From assembly GCA_021203245.1 (NCBI GenBank), contig JAJQBO010000076.1, positions 1 through 37,928 on the forward strand: a DNA stretch of 37,928 bases, in the 5' to 3' direction. The position numbers and the translations under genes were made by a program. Positions within the stretch are counted from its first letter, which is position 1. Each line of letters starts with the position of its first letter. Positions 15,573 through 24,418 of this stretch are shown here, in pieces. Source of the stretch: Planctomycetaceae bacterium. GTDB taxonomy: Bacteria; Planctomycetota; SZUA-567. A model generated the notes under the pieces. The model saw only the letters and a list, made by a program, of their open reading frames with translations, searched no databases and was not told the origin of the DNA.

Positions 15573-17702
15573 GTGATATCCCAACCCGAATTTTTACCCA
15601 CCACCCAGGCCGAAATGCAGGCCCTGGGGTGGGATACCCTTGATGTCCTGTTGGTCACCGGCGACGCCTATGTGGACAGCCATTCCTTCGGCGCGAGCCT
15701 CCTGGGCCGCTGGCTGGTCGCCCACGGCTTCCGCACCGGCATCGTCGCCCAGCCGAAATGGGAGACGACGGACGATATCGTCCGCATGGGGCGTCCGCGC
15801 CTCTTCGCCGGCGTCACCGCCGGCGCGCTCGATTCGCTCGTGGCCCACTATACCGCCTTCCGTAAAAAACGCAGCGAAGACGCCTATTCGCCCGGCGGCC
15901 GCACCGGCCTCAGGCCGAACCGCGCGTCGATTGTGTATACGGGAATCGTCCGCCAGGCCTTTCCCGGCTTGCCGGTTATCGCCGGCGGGGTGGAGGCGTC
16001 GCTCCGGCGCGCTTCGCACTACGACTTCTGGTCCGATGCGCTGCGGCGTTCCATCGTTCTCGACAGCAAGGCCGACGCCGTTCTCTACGGCATGGGCGAG
16101 CGGTCCATCGTCGCCATGGCGCAGATGTTTGACGCCACCCCGTCTCGCCGCAGGCCGAACGACGCCCTGATGGCCGCGCGCATCCCCGGCACCGCCTATG
16201 CGGTCCATCCGGACAAGGTTCCCGCCGACGCCGAGGAACTGCCGTCGCACGAGGCAATCCTCGACGACGCCGCCCTCCTCATCAAGGCGACCCAGGCCTT
16301 TGAAAAACAGATGCTCCACGGCGGGCCGTGCCTGGTGCAGCGGTCCGGCGGGCGGGCGGTCGTGTTCGAACCGCCGTCCCGGCCCCTGGACGTGACGGAG
16401 ATGGACGAGGTCTACGCGTTGCCGTTCACGCGGCGGGCGCATCCGTCCTACGAGGAACCGATTCCCGCCGTCGCCATGATCGAGGACAGCATCGTCTCGC
16501 ACCGCGGCTGCGCCGGCGGCTGTTCGTTCTGCTCCATCGCCCTGCACCAGGGGCGGGCGATTCAGTCGCGTTCGGAAGCGTCCATCAATACCGAGATCGC
16601 CGCCATGGCGGCGCGGCCCGAGTGGAAGGGCGTTATCTCGGACATCGGCGGACCCAGCGCCAACATGTGGAACGCGCGCTGCGTCGGCGACCGGGAAAAA
16701 TGCGGCCGCGAAAGCTGCGTGTTCCCGAAACGCTGCCGCAATTTCAAACCGGATCAGGAAGGCCAGACCGCCATGTTGCGGCGCATCGCCGCCCGGCCGG
16801 AAGTCAACCACCTCCGTGTCGCCAGCGGCGTCCGCCACGATCTGGCAATCGAAAGCGAGATCTACATGCAGGCGCTGGTGGGCGAGTTCACCGGCGGACA
16901 GTTGAAAATAGCGCCCGAACACGTCTCGGAAAAAATTCTCCGCGGCATGCGCAAGCCGCCCCTCAAGATTTGGGAAACGTTCCTGAAGTCCTTCGACAAG
17001 CTGTCCCGCGAGGCGGGGAAGGAACAGTACGTCATCCCCTATCTCATGAGCGGCTTCCCCGGCTGCACCGACGCCGAGATGGAGGAACTGGCCGCGTGGC
17101 TGAAGAAACGCGGCTGGCATCCGCAGCAGGTGCAGTGCTTCATCCCCACGCCCGGCACCCTGGCGACGGCGATGTTCTACGCCAAGGTCGACCCGGACGG
17201 CAGGCCCATCCATGTCGCCCGCTCCGACGGCGAACGGTTGCGCCAGCACCGCATCCTCATGCCCGAGGTCGGGATTCCGCTGCCGAAGCGCGAGGGCGAA
17301 CCAGCTTTCCGCCCCCGGCGGCCGCAGCGCGGCTTTGGCCAAGACCGGCGCGGCCCGAGGCCGGACCGCCGCCCGCCGTCGCCCGGACGCGGCGGCCCTG
17401 GCGAACGGCGACCGCGCCCGACCGGACCCCGCGACGCGGCGGGCCAGGGCGGGTATGGCAAACCGGGCGGCAAGCCTGCATTTGGTAAACCATCATTCGG
17501 CAAGCCGGGATTCTCCAAACCGGGCTACAGTAAACCGGGCGGCGACAAGCCCGGCTTCCGCAAGCCCGGCGACCGGCCCGACTCGCGCCGGTCCGGCGGC
17601 GGGTATAATAAACAGGGCGGCGACAAACGGGGCGGTTTTGATCGCGGCGGACCGCGCGGCAATCGCCGTCCCGGCCCGCGCGGCGGCGGGAACGCGCCAT
17701 GA
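15573..17702 (+). CDS. YgiQ-family (UPF0313) radical SAM protein with low-complexity tail
   Basis: This 709-residue protein begins with the family's typical EFLPTTQAEMQALGWD followed by VTGDAYVDSHSFGA, which fixes the GTG start at 15573, 1 nt after murG. The radical SAM cluster motif CAGGCSFC (cysteines 313, 317, 320) holds the [4Fe-4S] cluster that cleaves S-adenosylmethionine. The core ends near residue 570. Beyond it, about 135 residues are almost only G, P, K, R, D and F, with repeated KPGF/KPGY/GKPSF units and RGG-like runs (GGFDRGGPRGNRR). This is a disordered, strongly basic tail that suggests RNA or ribosome contact; that is inference. The reaction carried out by the YgiQ family is not known to me. 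It overlaps the next gene by 4 bp (ATGA). Confidence 0.88.
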   Translation: MISQPEFLPTTQAEMQALGWDTLDVLLVTGDAYVDSHSFGASLLGRWLVAHGFRTGIVAQPKWETTDDIVRMGRPRLFAGVTAGALDSLVAHYTAFRKKRSEDAYSPGGRTGLRPNRASIVYTGIVRQAFPGLPVIAGGVEASLRRASHYDFWSDALRRSIVLDSKADAVLYGMGERSIVAMAQMFDATPSRRRPNDALMAARIPGTAYAVHPDKVPADAEELPSHEAILDDAALLIKATQAFEKQMLHGGPCLVQRSGGRAVVFEPPSRPLDVTEMDEVYALPFTRRAHPSYEEPIPAVAMIEDSIVSHRGCAGGCSFCSIALHQGRAIQSRSEASINTEIAAMAARPEWKGVISDIGGPSANMWNARCVGDREKCGRESCVFPKRCRNFKPDQEGQTAMLRRIAARPEVNHLRVASGVRHDLAIESEIYMQALVGEFTGGQLKIAPEHVSEKILRGMRKPPLKIWETFLKSFDKLSREAGKEQYVIPYLMSGFPGCTDAEMEELAAWLKKRGWHPQQVQCFIPTPGTLATAMFYAKVDPDGRPIHVARSDGERLRQHRILMPEVGIPLPKREGEPAFRPRRPQRGFGQDRRGPRPDRRPPSPGRGGPGERRPRPTGPRDAAGQGGYGKPGGKPAFGKPSFGKPGFSKPGYSKPGGDKPGFRKPGDRPDSRRSGGGYNKQGGDKRGGFDRGGPRGNRRPGPRGGGNAP

Positions 17703-19588
17703 CCCGCATCGCCGCCAACAACATCAGCAAAAGTTATGGTGGACACGTGTGCTTCGGCGACGTGTCCTTCATCATTCCTTCCGGCGGCCGGGTCGGCCTC
17801 ATCGGCCCGAACGGCTGCGGCAAGACGACGCTGTTCCGCACCCTCGCGGGCGAGGAGGACTACGACGGCGACCTGTCGCGCCGCCGTGGCTTGGAAATCG
17901 CGCGGCTGGACCAGTCGCCCTCGTTTCCCGACGGGGCGACCCCGCGAACCGTCATGACGGACGCGGTCAGACACTGGCAGGAACTGGACGTCGCCATCGA
18001 CACCCAGCGCGAGGCATTGGCCGAACTCACCGGCGCGGAACTCGACGCCGCCATGGCGCACCTGGCCGACCTCGAGACGCGGCGCGAAGCCGGCGACGGC
18101 GAATCCGCCCTGCGCCGGGCCGAGGCGCTCCTGCGCGGCGTCGGCCTGGGCGAGAGCCACCTCGACCAGGACATGAACACCCTGTCCGGCGGCGAGCGCT
18201 GCCGCGTCGCCCTGGCGCGGCTCCTTGTCAACGAGCCCGACCTGTGGCTCCTGGACGAACCGACCAACCACCTCGATCTCGCCGGCATCGCCTTTCTTGA
18301 GCGATTTTTGAAAAACAGCGCCGCCGCCTCGGTCGTCATTTCCCACGACCGGCGTTTTCTCGACCAGGTCACCAACCAGACCTGGGAACTGGAAGGCGGG
18401 CGTCTGCTCATCTATCCCGGCAACTACAGTCAGAGCCGGGTGCTGCGGGAGGAACGCCGCGCCGCCCAATGGCGCGAGTTCATGAAACAGCGGGAATTCA
18501 TGCGCCGCGAAGAGGCGTTCATCAACAAGTGGCGCGCCGGCACCCGCTCGCGGCAGGCGCAGTCGCGGATGAAACGGCTCGCCAAGGTCGAAGCGGTGGA
18601 CGAGCCGCAAAACCAGTCGCGCCTCGCCGCCCTCAACCTGCACCTGAGCCGCCGCCTTGGCGACAAGGTATTGGAAATCGACAAATTGGATATCGGCTTT
18701 CCCGGCCGGACCCTGGTGAGCGGCCTGACGCTGGACCTCGCCCCGGGTGAAATCCTCGGCATCGTCGGCCCGAACGGCATGGGCAAGACCAGCCTGTTCC
18801 AGACCCTGCTCGGCCACCTCGCGCAGCTGGCGGGCTCTTTCGAATGGGGGCCGACGGTCGAAACGGGCTGCCTCGGGCAGCATGAAATTTTCCCCGACGA
18901 ATCGCGCACGCCGCTCCAGTACCTGCAGGACGCCAACCTCGGCGTCGACGACCAGGACCGCCGCGACAAGCTGGGCGCGATGCTGTTCTCCGGCGACGAC
19001 GCCTTTAAACCGGTCCAGGTGCTGTCGGGCGGCGAGAAAAAACGGCTCATGCTCACGCGCCTCCTGCTGGAAGGCCACAACGTCCTGCTCCTGGACGAGC
19101 CGACCAACCACCTGGATATCCAGAGCGCCGAAGCGGTGACGCTGGCTTTGTCGGCCTATCCCGGCACCGTTCTCGCCATCAGCCACGACCGCTATTTTCT
19201 CGACGAAGTGGCGGACCGGGTGCTGTGGCTGGAAGGGGGCGAATGGCGCGTCACCCGGGGCGGCTATGCCGAAGCCGAGGCGGAACGGGATGCCCGGGCG
19301 CGCGACCGCGAAAGCGCGCGCGATCGGGACCGGGACAAGGCCCCGGGCCAGCCGCGCCGCGCCGAGGCGCAGCGTCCCGCCGCCGCCGGGCAATACGCCG
19401 GCTGGCGCACCGGCAAGCTGGAGAACCGCATTATCCAGAACGAGGAGCGCATGGCCGCGATCCACAGCACCTTCGCCGACCCGGCGGTTATCCGCGACGG
19501 CAACCGCATGCGCCTCCTCCAGACCGAACTCGCCACAATCGAGGAAGAGCAATCCGCGCTTGAAGCGGAATACGCCCGTCGCGGATAA
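17699..19588 (+). CDS. ABC-F family ATPase
   Basis: This 629-residue protein has two ABC ATPase domains on one chain and no membrane segments, the build of ABC-F factors that act on ribosomes. Domain 1 has GPNGCGKTT (36-44), LSGGERCRVALARLL and LLDEPTNHLDL. Domain 2 has GPNGMGKTS (about 357), LSGGEKKRLMLTRLL and LLDEPTNHLDIQ. The linker between them is charged and helical (RAGTRSRQAQSRMKRL), as in Uup/EttA-type proteins. The last 90 residues are charged and probably a coiled coil, which favours a Uup- or YheS-like member. Its ATG overlaps the ygiQ stop (ATGA), so the two are translationally coupled. Whether it aids translation or gives antibiotic resistance cannot be told. Confidence 0.92.
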   Translation: MTRIAANNISKSYGGHVCFGDVSFIIPSGGRVGLIGPNGCGKTTLFRTLAGEEDYDGDLSRRRGLEIARLDQSPSFPDGATPRTVMTDAVRHWQELDVAIDTQREALAELTGAELDAAMAHLADLETRREAGDGESALRRAEALLRGVGLGESHLDQDMNTLSGGERCRVALARLLVNEPDLWLLDEPTNHLDLAGIAFLERFLKNSAAASVVISHDRRFLDQVTNQTWELEGGRLLIYPGNYSQSRVLREERRAAQWREFMKQREFMRREEAFINKWRAGTRSRQAQSRMKRLAKVEAVDEPQNQSRLAALNLHLSRRLGDKVLEIDKLDIGFPGRTLVSGLTLDLAPGEILGIVGPNGMGKTSLFQTLLGHLAQLAGSFEWGPTVETGCLGQHEIFPDESRTPLQYLQDANLGVDDQDRRDKLGAMLFSGDDAFKPVQVLSGGEKKRLMLTRLLLEGHNVLLLDEPTNHLDIQSAEAVTLALSAYPGTVLAISHDRYFLDEVADRVLWLEGGEWRVTRGGYAEAEAERDARARDRESARDRDRDKAPGQPRRAEAQRPAAAGQYAGWRTGKLENRIIQNEERMAAIHSTFADPAVIRDGNRMRLLQTELATIEEEQSALEAEYARRG

Positions 19589-19617
19589 ATCCGCAGTGCG
19601 CACAACCGGAGCAGACC

Positions 19618-22012
19618 ATGCTGGCCTGTCGCCCCATGCTGTGTTTTGCCGTCGCCGTGATGGCGGGCGTCGTCCTGGCGCGGTATTGGCCGGACGGCGC
19701 GGGGCTGGTTCCGTATGGCTGGCTGCTCGTCCTCATCGTGTGTGTGGTTCACCCGGGCGCGGGAACGCACCCCGCCCGAACCGATCCTGCCCGAAGGCTA
19801 TGCGGACCACATCCTGGCCCGTCCCGGCTGGATTGCCCGGCGCGGCCTCAACCGTTTTATCCTCCTCGTCTGCCTTGCCCTTTTCCTCGTCGGCATGATG
19901 CGCCAGGACGCGTGGTGTCGCTCCCGCGAGGCGGTGGTCCTGCCGGAACGGCAGTGGTTCGACGCGCTGGCGGTGGCGACGGCCCCGGTCGGGGCTGTGG
20001 CGGGCGGAGCGCGCTGGCGCACCTCGGCGCGGCTCCTGACCGTCGACGGCGCACCGCTCGACAATCCCGTTCCGCTTCGTCTTCTCGCCGCCGACGGCGA
20101 ACCGGTGCGCCGGGGCGATTTTATACAGGCGCGGCTCCGCCTCTACTCCGAATCGCCCCGCGCCTACCCGGGCGCGTTCGACTTCGCCTTCTTTCTCGAA
20201 CGGGACGGCCTTCTCGGCACGGCCGAGATCGTCCAGTCGCGAAAGCGCCCCGACGAGCCCGCCATGGTCGTCATCCCGAACCGCGCCGTGCCGTGGCATA
20301 TCGCGCTGCGGCGCGCGGTGGACGACATCCGCTTTGCCGCCATCGACGCGACGCTGCGGTACGGCGGCAGCCAGGGCGGCATGCTCGCCGCCATGCTTTT
20401 CGGCTACCGGAGCGAGGTGGACGATGCCGTCCGCGATTCGTTCCGCCGGGTGGGGATCGGCCACGTGCTGGCGATTTCGGGCCTGCACGTCGGGCTGGTG
20501 GTGTGGCTGCTGTGGTGGTGCTGCGGCTGGCTGGCCTTGCCGCGCCGGCCGCGCGCCGCCGCCTGTCTCGTCCTCGCCGTCTTCTACCTCGGCCTCGCCG
20601 GCGGCCAGGTGGCGGCGACGCGGGCGACCGTCATGGCGGTCATCCATCTGGCCGGCATCGTCTACGGCCGCAAGGGCGACATGCTGAATTCCCTCGGCGC
20701 GGCCGCGTTCTGTATCGCCCTCGTCAATCCCACCGCGCCGCTGGACGTCGGCTTCCAGCTCAGTTTTACCGCCGTCATCTTCATTTATATCGCCCTGACC
20801 CGGCCCGGCGGCGGCGAACGGCCCCGCCCACCGCCCCTGAAAACGCGCACGCGCATTTTTGCCGCGTTGCGGCGGGAGCTGGTGTCGCTGACGCGCCTCA
20901 GCGTCGCCACCTGGCTTGGGCTGTATCCGATCATCGCCATGGTGTTCAACCAGGTGAACGTCATGGGCCTTCCCATCAACATCGTGGTGATCCCGCTGAT
21001 GGGCGTGGTGCTGGGCTGCGGCCTGCTGCTGCCGGCCCTTGGCTGGATTCCCGGCGCGGCATGGTTCCTGACCGCACCCGCGCGGCTCCTGACCAGCCTC
21101 GCCGTCTGGGCCGATCAGCCGGCGTGGTGGTCGTCCTTTGCCGCCCACGCGCCGTCCGGCATTTGGGTGGCGGTGTTTTTCGCCTGTGTCGGCGTGTACA
21201 TGCTCCGGGGCATGCTGCCTTCGGGTCGCCGCACCATGCTGTCCGCAGCATCGTTGTCTGGCGTCGCCATCGGCCTGGTCGGCGTCACCCTGTCGATGGC
21301 CTCGCTGCCGCCGCAGCAGGGCGGGCGGATCACGCTGCTGCCCGGTTCAGGCCTCGGCGTGGTAGTGGCGGAAGCGCCCGAGGGCGGCGTGGCGCTCCTC
21401 GGCACCATGCGCAGGGGCGGGTTGAACGAAGCCGGGTGGCTCCATCATCTGCATCGCGGCGGACCGGTGTCCATTGTGGCATTTGGTCAATCGACGCAGG
21501 ATGATATGGCCCCGTTCGCCTACCACTACCCCATCGCCGCCTTCACGACATGCTCCGCTACCCGCTCTGCGGAAGCGGGTGAAACAAGCGCGTGGCAACC
21601 GGTCGACGCAGCCGCCGGCGTCGAGTTCGCGCTCCACCGCGACCATCGCGGCCGGGTCGATGCGTTGGCGGTGCGGGCCGGTGCGGCGTCCGTCTGTGTC
21701 GTGCCGTTCGCGAGCGTCCGGGGCATGGCGGCGGCGGTGCATCGCTTCTTCCCGGACGACGCGCCGGGTCTGCTCGCCCCGACCCTGCTCCGGGGAACAG
21801 AACCGCCGGACAGGGCGTTCCCATGTTGGGTGGCGGTCAAGGGGCGGGCAGACTGGCCCCTGCCGGACGGTTGGTTCCATCGGAACGACTACGGGGCGCT
21901 GGTGGTGCGGGAGGGCGTGGTGGAAGGCTATGACGGATCGTCGTGGCGGCTGTTCCCGCGAAGAATCGCCTCGGTCTCGGCCGCGACCGCCTCGGCCAGC
22001 CCGCGCCGGTAG
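19618..22012 (+). CDS. comEC: ComEC/Rec2-type DNA uptake channel protein, apparent frameshift near N-terminus
   Basis: ComEC forms the inner-membrane channel for single-stranded DNA in natural competence. The ATG at 19618 (GGAG upstream) opens a typical N-terminus (CRPMLCFAVAVMAGVVLA). That frame loses similarity after about residue 43, and the rest continues in the next frame from about 19739. Adding one GT unit to the (GT)4 tract at 19738-19745 would restore a single frame of about 798 codons, so I join the parts. Family blocks follow: an OB-like region, HVLAISGLHVGL, the ATRATVMAVI stretch and NPTAPLDVGFQLSF, with many membrane helices. The C-terminal 230 residues sit where other ComECs carry a metallo-beta-lactamase domain, but no HxHxDH motif is visible. 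The 3' end overlaps the convergent gene by 85 bp. It starts 29 nt after the ABC-F gene. Confidence 0.82.
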
Positions 22013-22893
22013 GTGGTGCAAATCGGGCAGACGTCGGTCGCGCCGTCCATCCGGTAGCGGAGCCCGATACGCACCGGCTCCGCGAGTGTGTACCGGTACG
22101 TCTCTTCGACCGCGATGACGTCCTCCATGCGTATCGTCAAGCGCTTCCGCAGTGCCGCCGGCTTGAGGACGAGCGTCCGCGTCTCCGGCTCGAAGCGGAC
22201 CCGGCTCGTCTGCAGCCATTGAAACAGCGCGTATGCCGCAAAAATGAGCCCAACCAGCGCCCACGGCCTGAACGGCGACGCGACCAGGATCGCCGCACAG
22301 ATAACGCCCACCACAACACAGGACGGCGACGTCCGGCGCTCCCAGCCGCCCCCGACATGGCGGAAATGAAGCGGAACGTTTGCCGCGTCCGGGTCGGGCC
22401 CTGCCGCGCGAATCGCTTGCCGCAGGACGGGGAGGACGGTTGTCTCGAGGCGTTGTAAGTCGCCGACGTCGGGCGGGAGCGGCCGGATCAGCGGCCAGCC
22501 CTTGCCGAAACGGCGGCCGCGCCGCGTCAGGACATAGCCCACCGACGCGGCGGTGTGGACGCCCCGGGCGACGCGGTCTATGGCTCCCACGTCCGCAAAC
22601 GCCAGCGGCGGTTTTTCACCGAACAGGTCGGCGTGGCGCACGACCTTAACATCGTTATCAAAGACGGTTTTTTGCGAAAAGCCCACGAGGGCGCGGTACA
22701 GCAGGTCGCCGGTCCAAAGGAGGATCGCCACCTCGAGGACGATGCCGCCCATGGCATAGCCGGAACCATGGCGGTGGAACGGGAGCGTCGCCAGGAGCGT
22801 GGCGAGGGACGTCGCGAACAGGAACAGGCTGCCAAGCAACGGGCCGAATCCCGTGCGCACGCGGAATTCGACCCGGTTCCCTTCCACCACCAT
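21928..22893 (-). CDS. Unknown membrane protein, four predicted helices
   Basis: I do not recognise this 321-residue protein. It has two pairs of hydrophobic segments (about residues 16-36 and 43-68; then about 190-225). Each pair is followed by a soluble, beta-rich stretch with similar wording: VFDNDVKVVRHADLF with FADVGAIDRVARGV, and RVRFEPETRTLVLK with MEDVIAVEETYRYT. This suggests an internal duplication of a membrane hairpin plus a PH-like domain; that is inference. I chose the ATG at 22891-22893 because GGGGGAAGGA lies just upstream; an ATG at 22917 is possible. It follows the gltS-like gene by 28 nt and probably shares its transcript. Its last 85 bp overlap the end of comEC on the other strand. 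Confidence 0.6.
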   Translation of the reverse strand: MVVEGNRVEFRVRTGFGPLLGSLFLFATSLATLLATLPFHRHGSGYAMGGIVLEVAILLWTGDLLYRALVGFSQKTVFDNDVKVVRHADLFGEKPPLAFADVGAIDRVARGVHTAASVGYVLTRRGRRFGKGWPLIRPLPPDVGDLQRLETTVLPVLRQAIRAAGPDPDAANVPLHFRHVGGGWERRTSPSCVVVGVICAAILVASPFRPWALVGLIFAAYALFQWLQTSRVRFEPETRTLVLKPAALRKRLTIRMEDVIAVEETYRYTLAEPVRIGLRYRMDGATDVCPICTTYRRGLAEAVAAETEAILRGNSRHDDPS

Positions 22894-22921
22894 GGCATCC
22901 TTCCCCCGCGCGCGCATCGCC

Positions 22922-24294
22922 TCACCGGCGCGTGGCGGAGGGTATGCGGAAAAACACCAGCCACATGACCAGCCAGAAGACGAGGAAGGCGGCGCAGACG
23001 ACAAACAGCCTGCCCGCGCCCCAACTGATCGCCAGCGGCACGGCCAGGGAGGTCCAGATGCCGCCGCCCATGAACGGTTCGTGCAGCAGCTGCTTGTAGC
23101 CGAAGGCCGAGGCGGCGACGGACTTCGATTCCGGATCGACGGTCCGCAGCAGCAACAGGCCGGTGGCGGTCACGCCCATGGACTGGCCGAATTCGGCGAT
23201 GGAACGCTCGAACCACGCCTCCTTGAACATGCGCGGCGCGACGATCATGACGGTGCACACGTTCCAGACAATCCCGGCGATGCACAGCAGCAACAGCGGC
23301 TGCCAGTAGGCGACGACGAACTCGATGCGGATGGAGGCGACGGCGGAGACGACCAGGAAGTCGAGCGCCGTGCCGGCGATGCGCTGCATCTGGCCGGTGT
23401 CGGCGATGACGTCGGCGTTCGTCTTGCGGAGGAACGCCTGGAGGACGAGACCGCCTATCATGCACAGGGGAAACAGCGGAAAGCTCTGCAGCACGTGCGT
23501 CCTTTGGACCGACGCGGGCATGAACTGTTCGCTGTACGACAATCCCTGCTTCAGGATAAAGCCGAAGAGAATGGCGATGCCGATAAGCGAGATGTGCAAG
23601 GCCAGCGAGTCGATGGAGTCGGGATAAACGGTCTGCCGTCCGGCGGCGGGCTGGCTCTGTTCCGGATAGACGCCGATTTTCTCCAGCTTCGACTGGTCCG
23701 AAAAGGTGCGGATGTTCGAAATATAGCCGCGCCGCGCCGCGACATTGACCATGATCATGCCGATGACGATGCCGAAAATCATGCCGACGGTGGCGACGGT
23801 ATAGCCGAGGTTCTTGCCTTCGGCCCAGCCGAGCTGGGCAAAAAGGTGTCGGCCAGGCCGCCGACAGTGCCGTGACCGCCCTCAAAGCCGATTTCCAGGA
23901 GGTTCCCGAACACGGCCGGAACATTGAAGACCGGGCCGAGGACGAGAACAACCATGCCGAGGCCCACCGCGTACTGTCCCCAGGCGATTATCTGGCCAAA
24001 GCAGAGTTGCGGCGCGGCCAGGTGCCAGGCCTTGCGGATGCCGCCCGTCGATTCGACCCCGAGGAACAGCGAGGCGAAAACGACGTTAATCAGGAAGCCG
24101 GGGAACGAACTCCACGACGAATACCAGGCCGACGACACCTCGGTGCCGATGAGGTTGATGAGCAGCAACCCGACCAGCCCGCCAATCACCGACGCGGGCA
24201 GGTAGAGGCGCTGGAGAATGGGAATGAAGGTGCGAAGAATCTTGCCGACGACAAGCAGCAGGCAGATGCCGCAGAAGGCCATGACGGCGGTCAT
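22922..24294 (-). pseudogene. gltS: Sodium/glutamate symporter (GltS-like), split by one-base frameshift
   Basis: The two halves together give a polytopic protein of about 457 residues related to GltS, which imports glutamate with Na+. The first half (24294 down to about 23840) ends with the conserved GGHGTVGGLADTF. The second continues in another frame with AQLGWAEGKNLGYTVATVG and runs to the stop at 22922. Adding one T to the run of five at 23840-23844 (A's on the plus strand) would join them exactly. As written, translation stops after 171 residues. It could be a sequencing or assembly error, a real pseudogene, or ribosomal slippage on the T run. The ATG at 24292-24294 has AAAGGA about 8 nt ahead. 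It lies 124 nt after the citramalate synthase gene. Confidence 0.75.
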
Positions 24295-24418
24295 GCGTGT
24301 TTTCCTTTCGCTGTGGGAGATAAGATTTTGCGAACGGATGATACCGCGATTCGCCGTCCCGCGCCAGTCGAAACATGGCCGCGAGAACGTGCGGGGGCGA
24401 AAATGCGCCCGGGCCCGC

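Noticed and set aside
17525-19603. 692-codon open frame opposite the ABC-F gene
   Set aside because: Its LLDCGEF- and RFDRR-like wording is only the complement of ABC motifs; no domain is seen.
22893-23004. Longer N-terminus for the unknown membrane protein
   Set aside because: The upstream codons are serine- and proline-rich, overlap the end of gltS and lack a ribosome site, whereas the ATG at 22893 has a strong one.
24395-24410. Terminator after cimA
   Set aside because: A GGGCG/CGCCC hairpin is present, but the stem is only 5 bp and there is no T tract.
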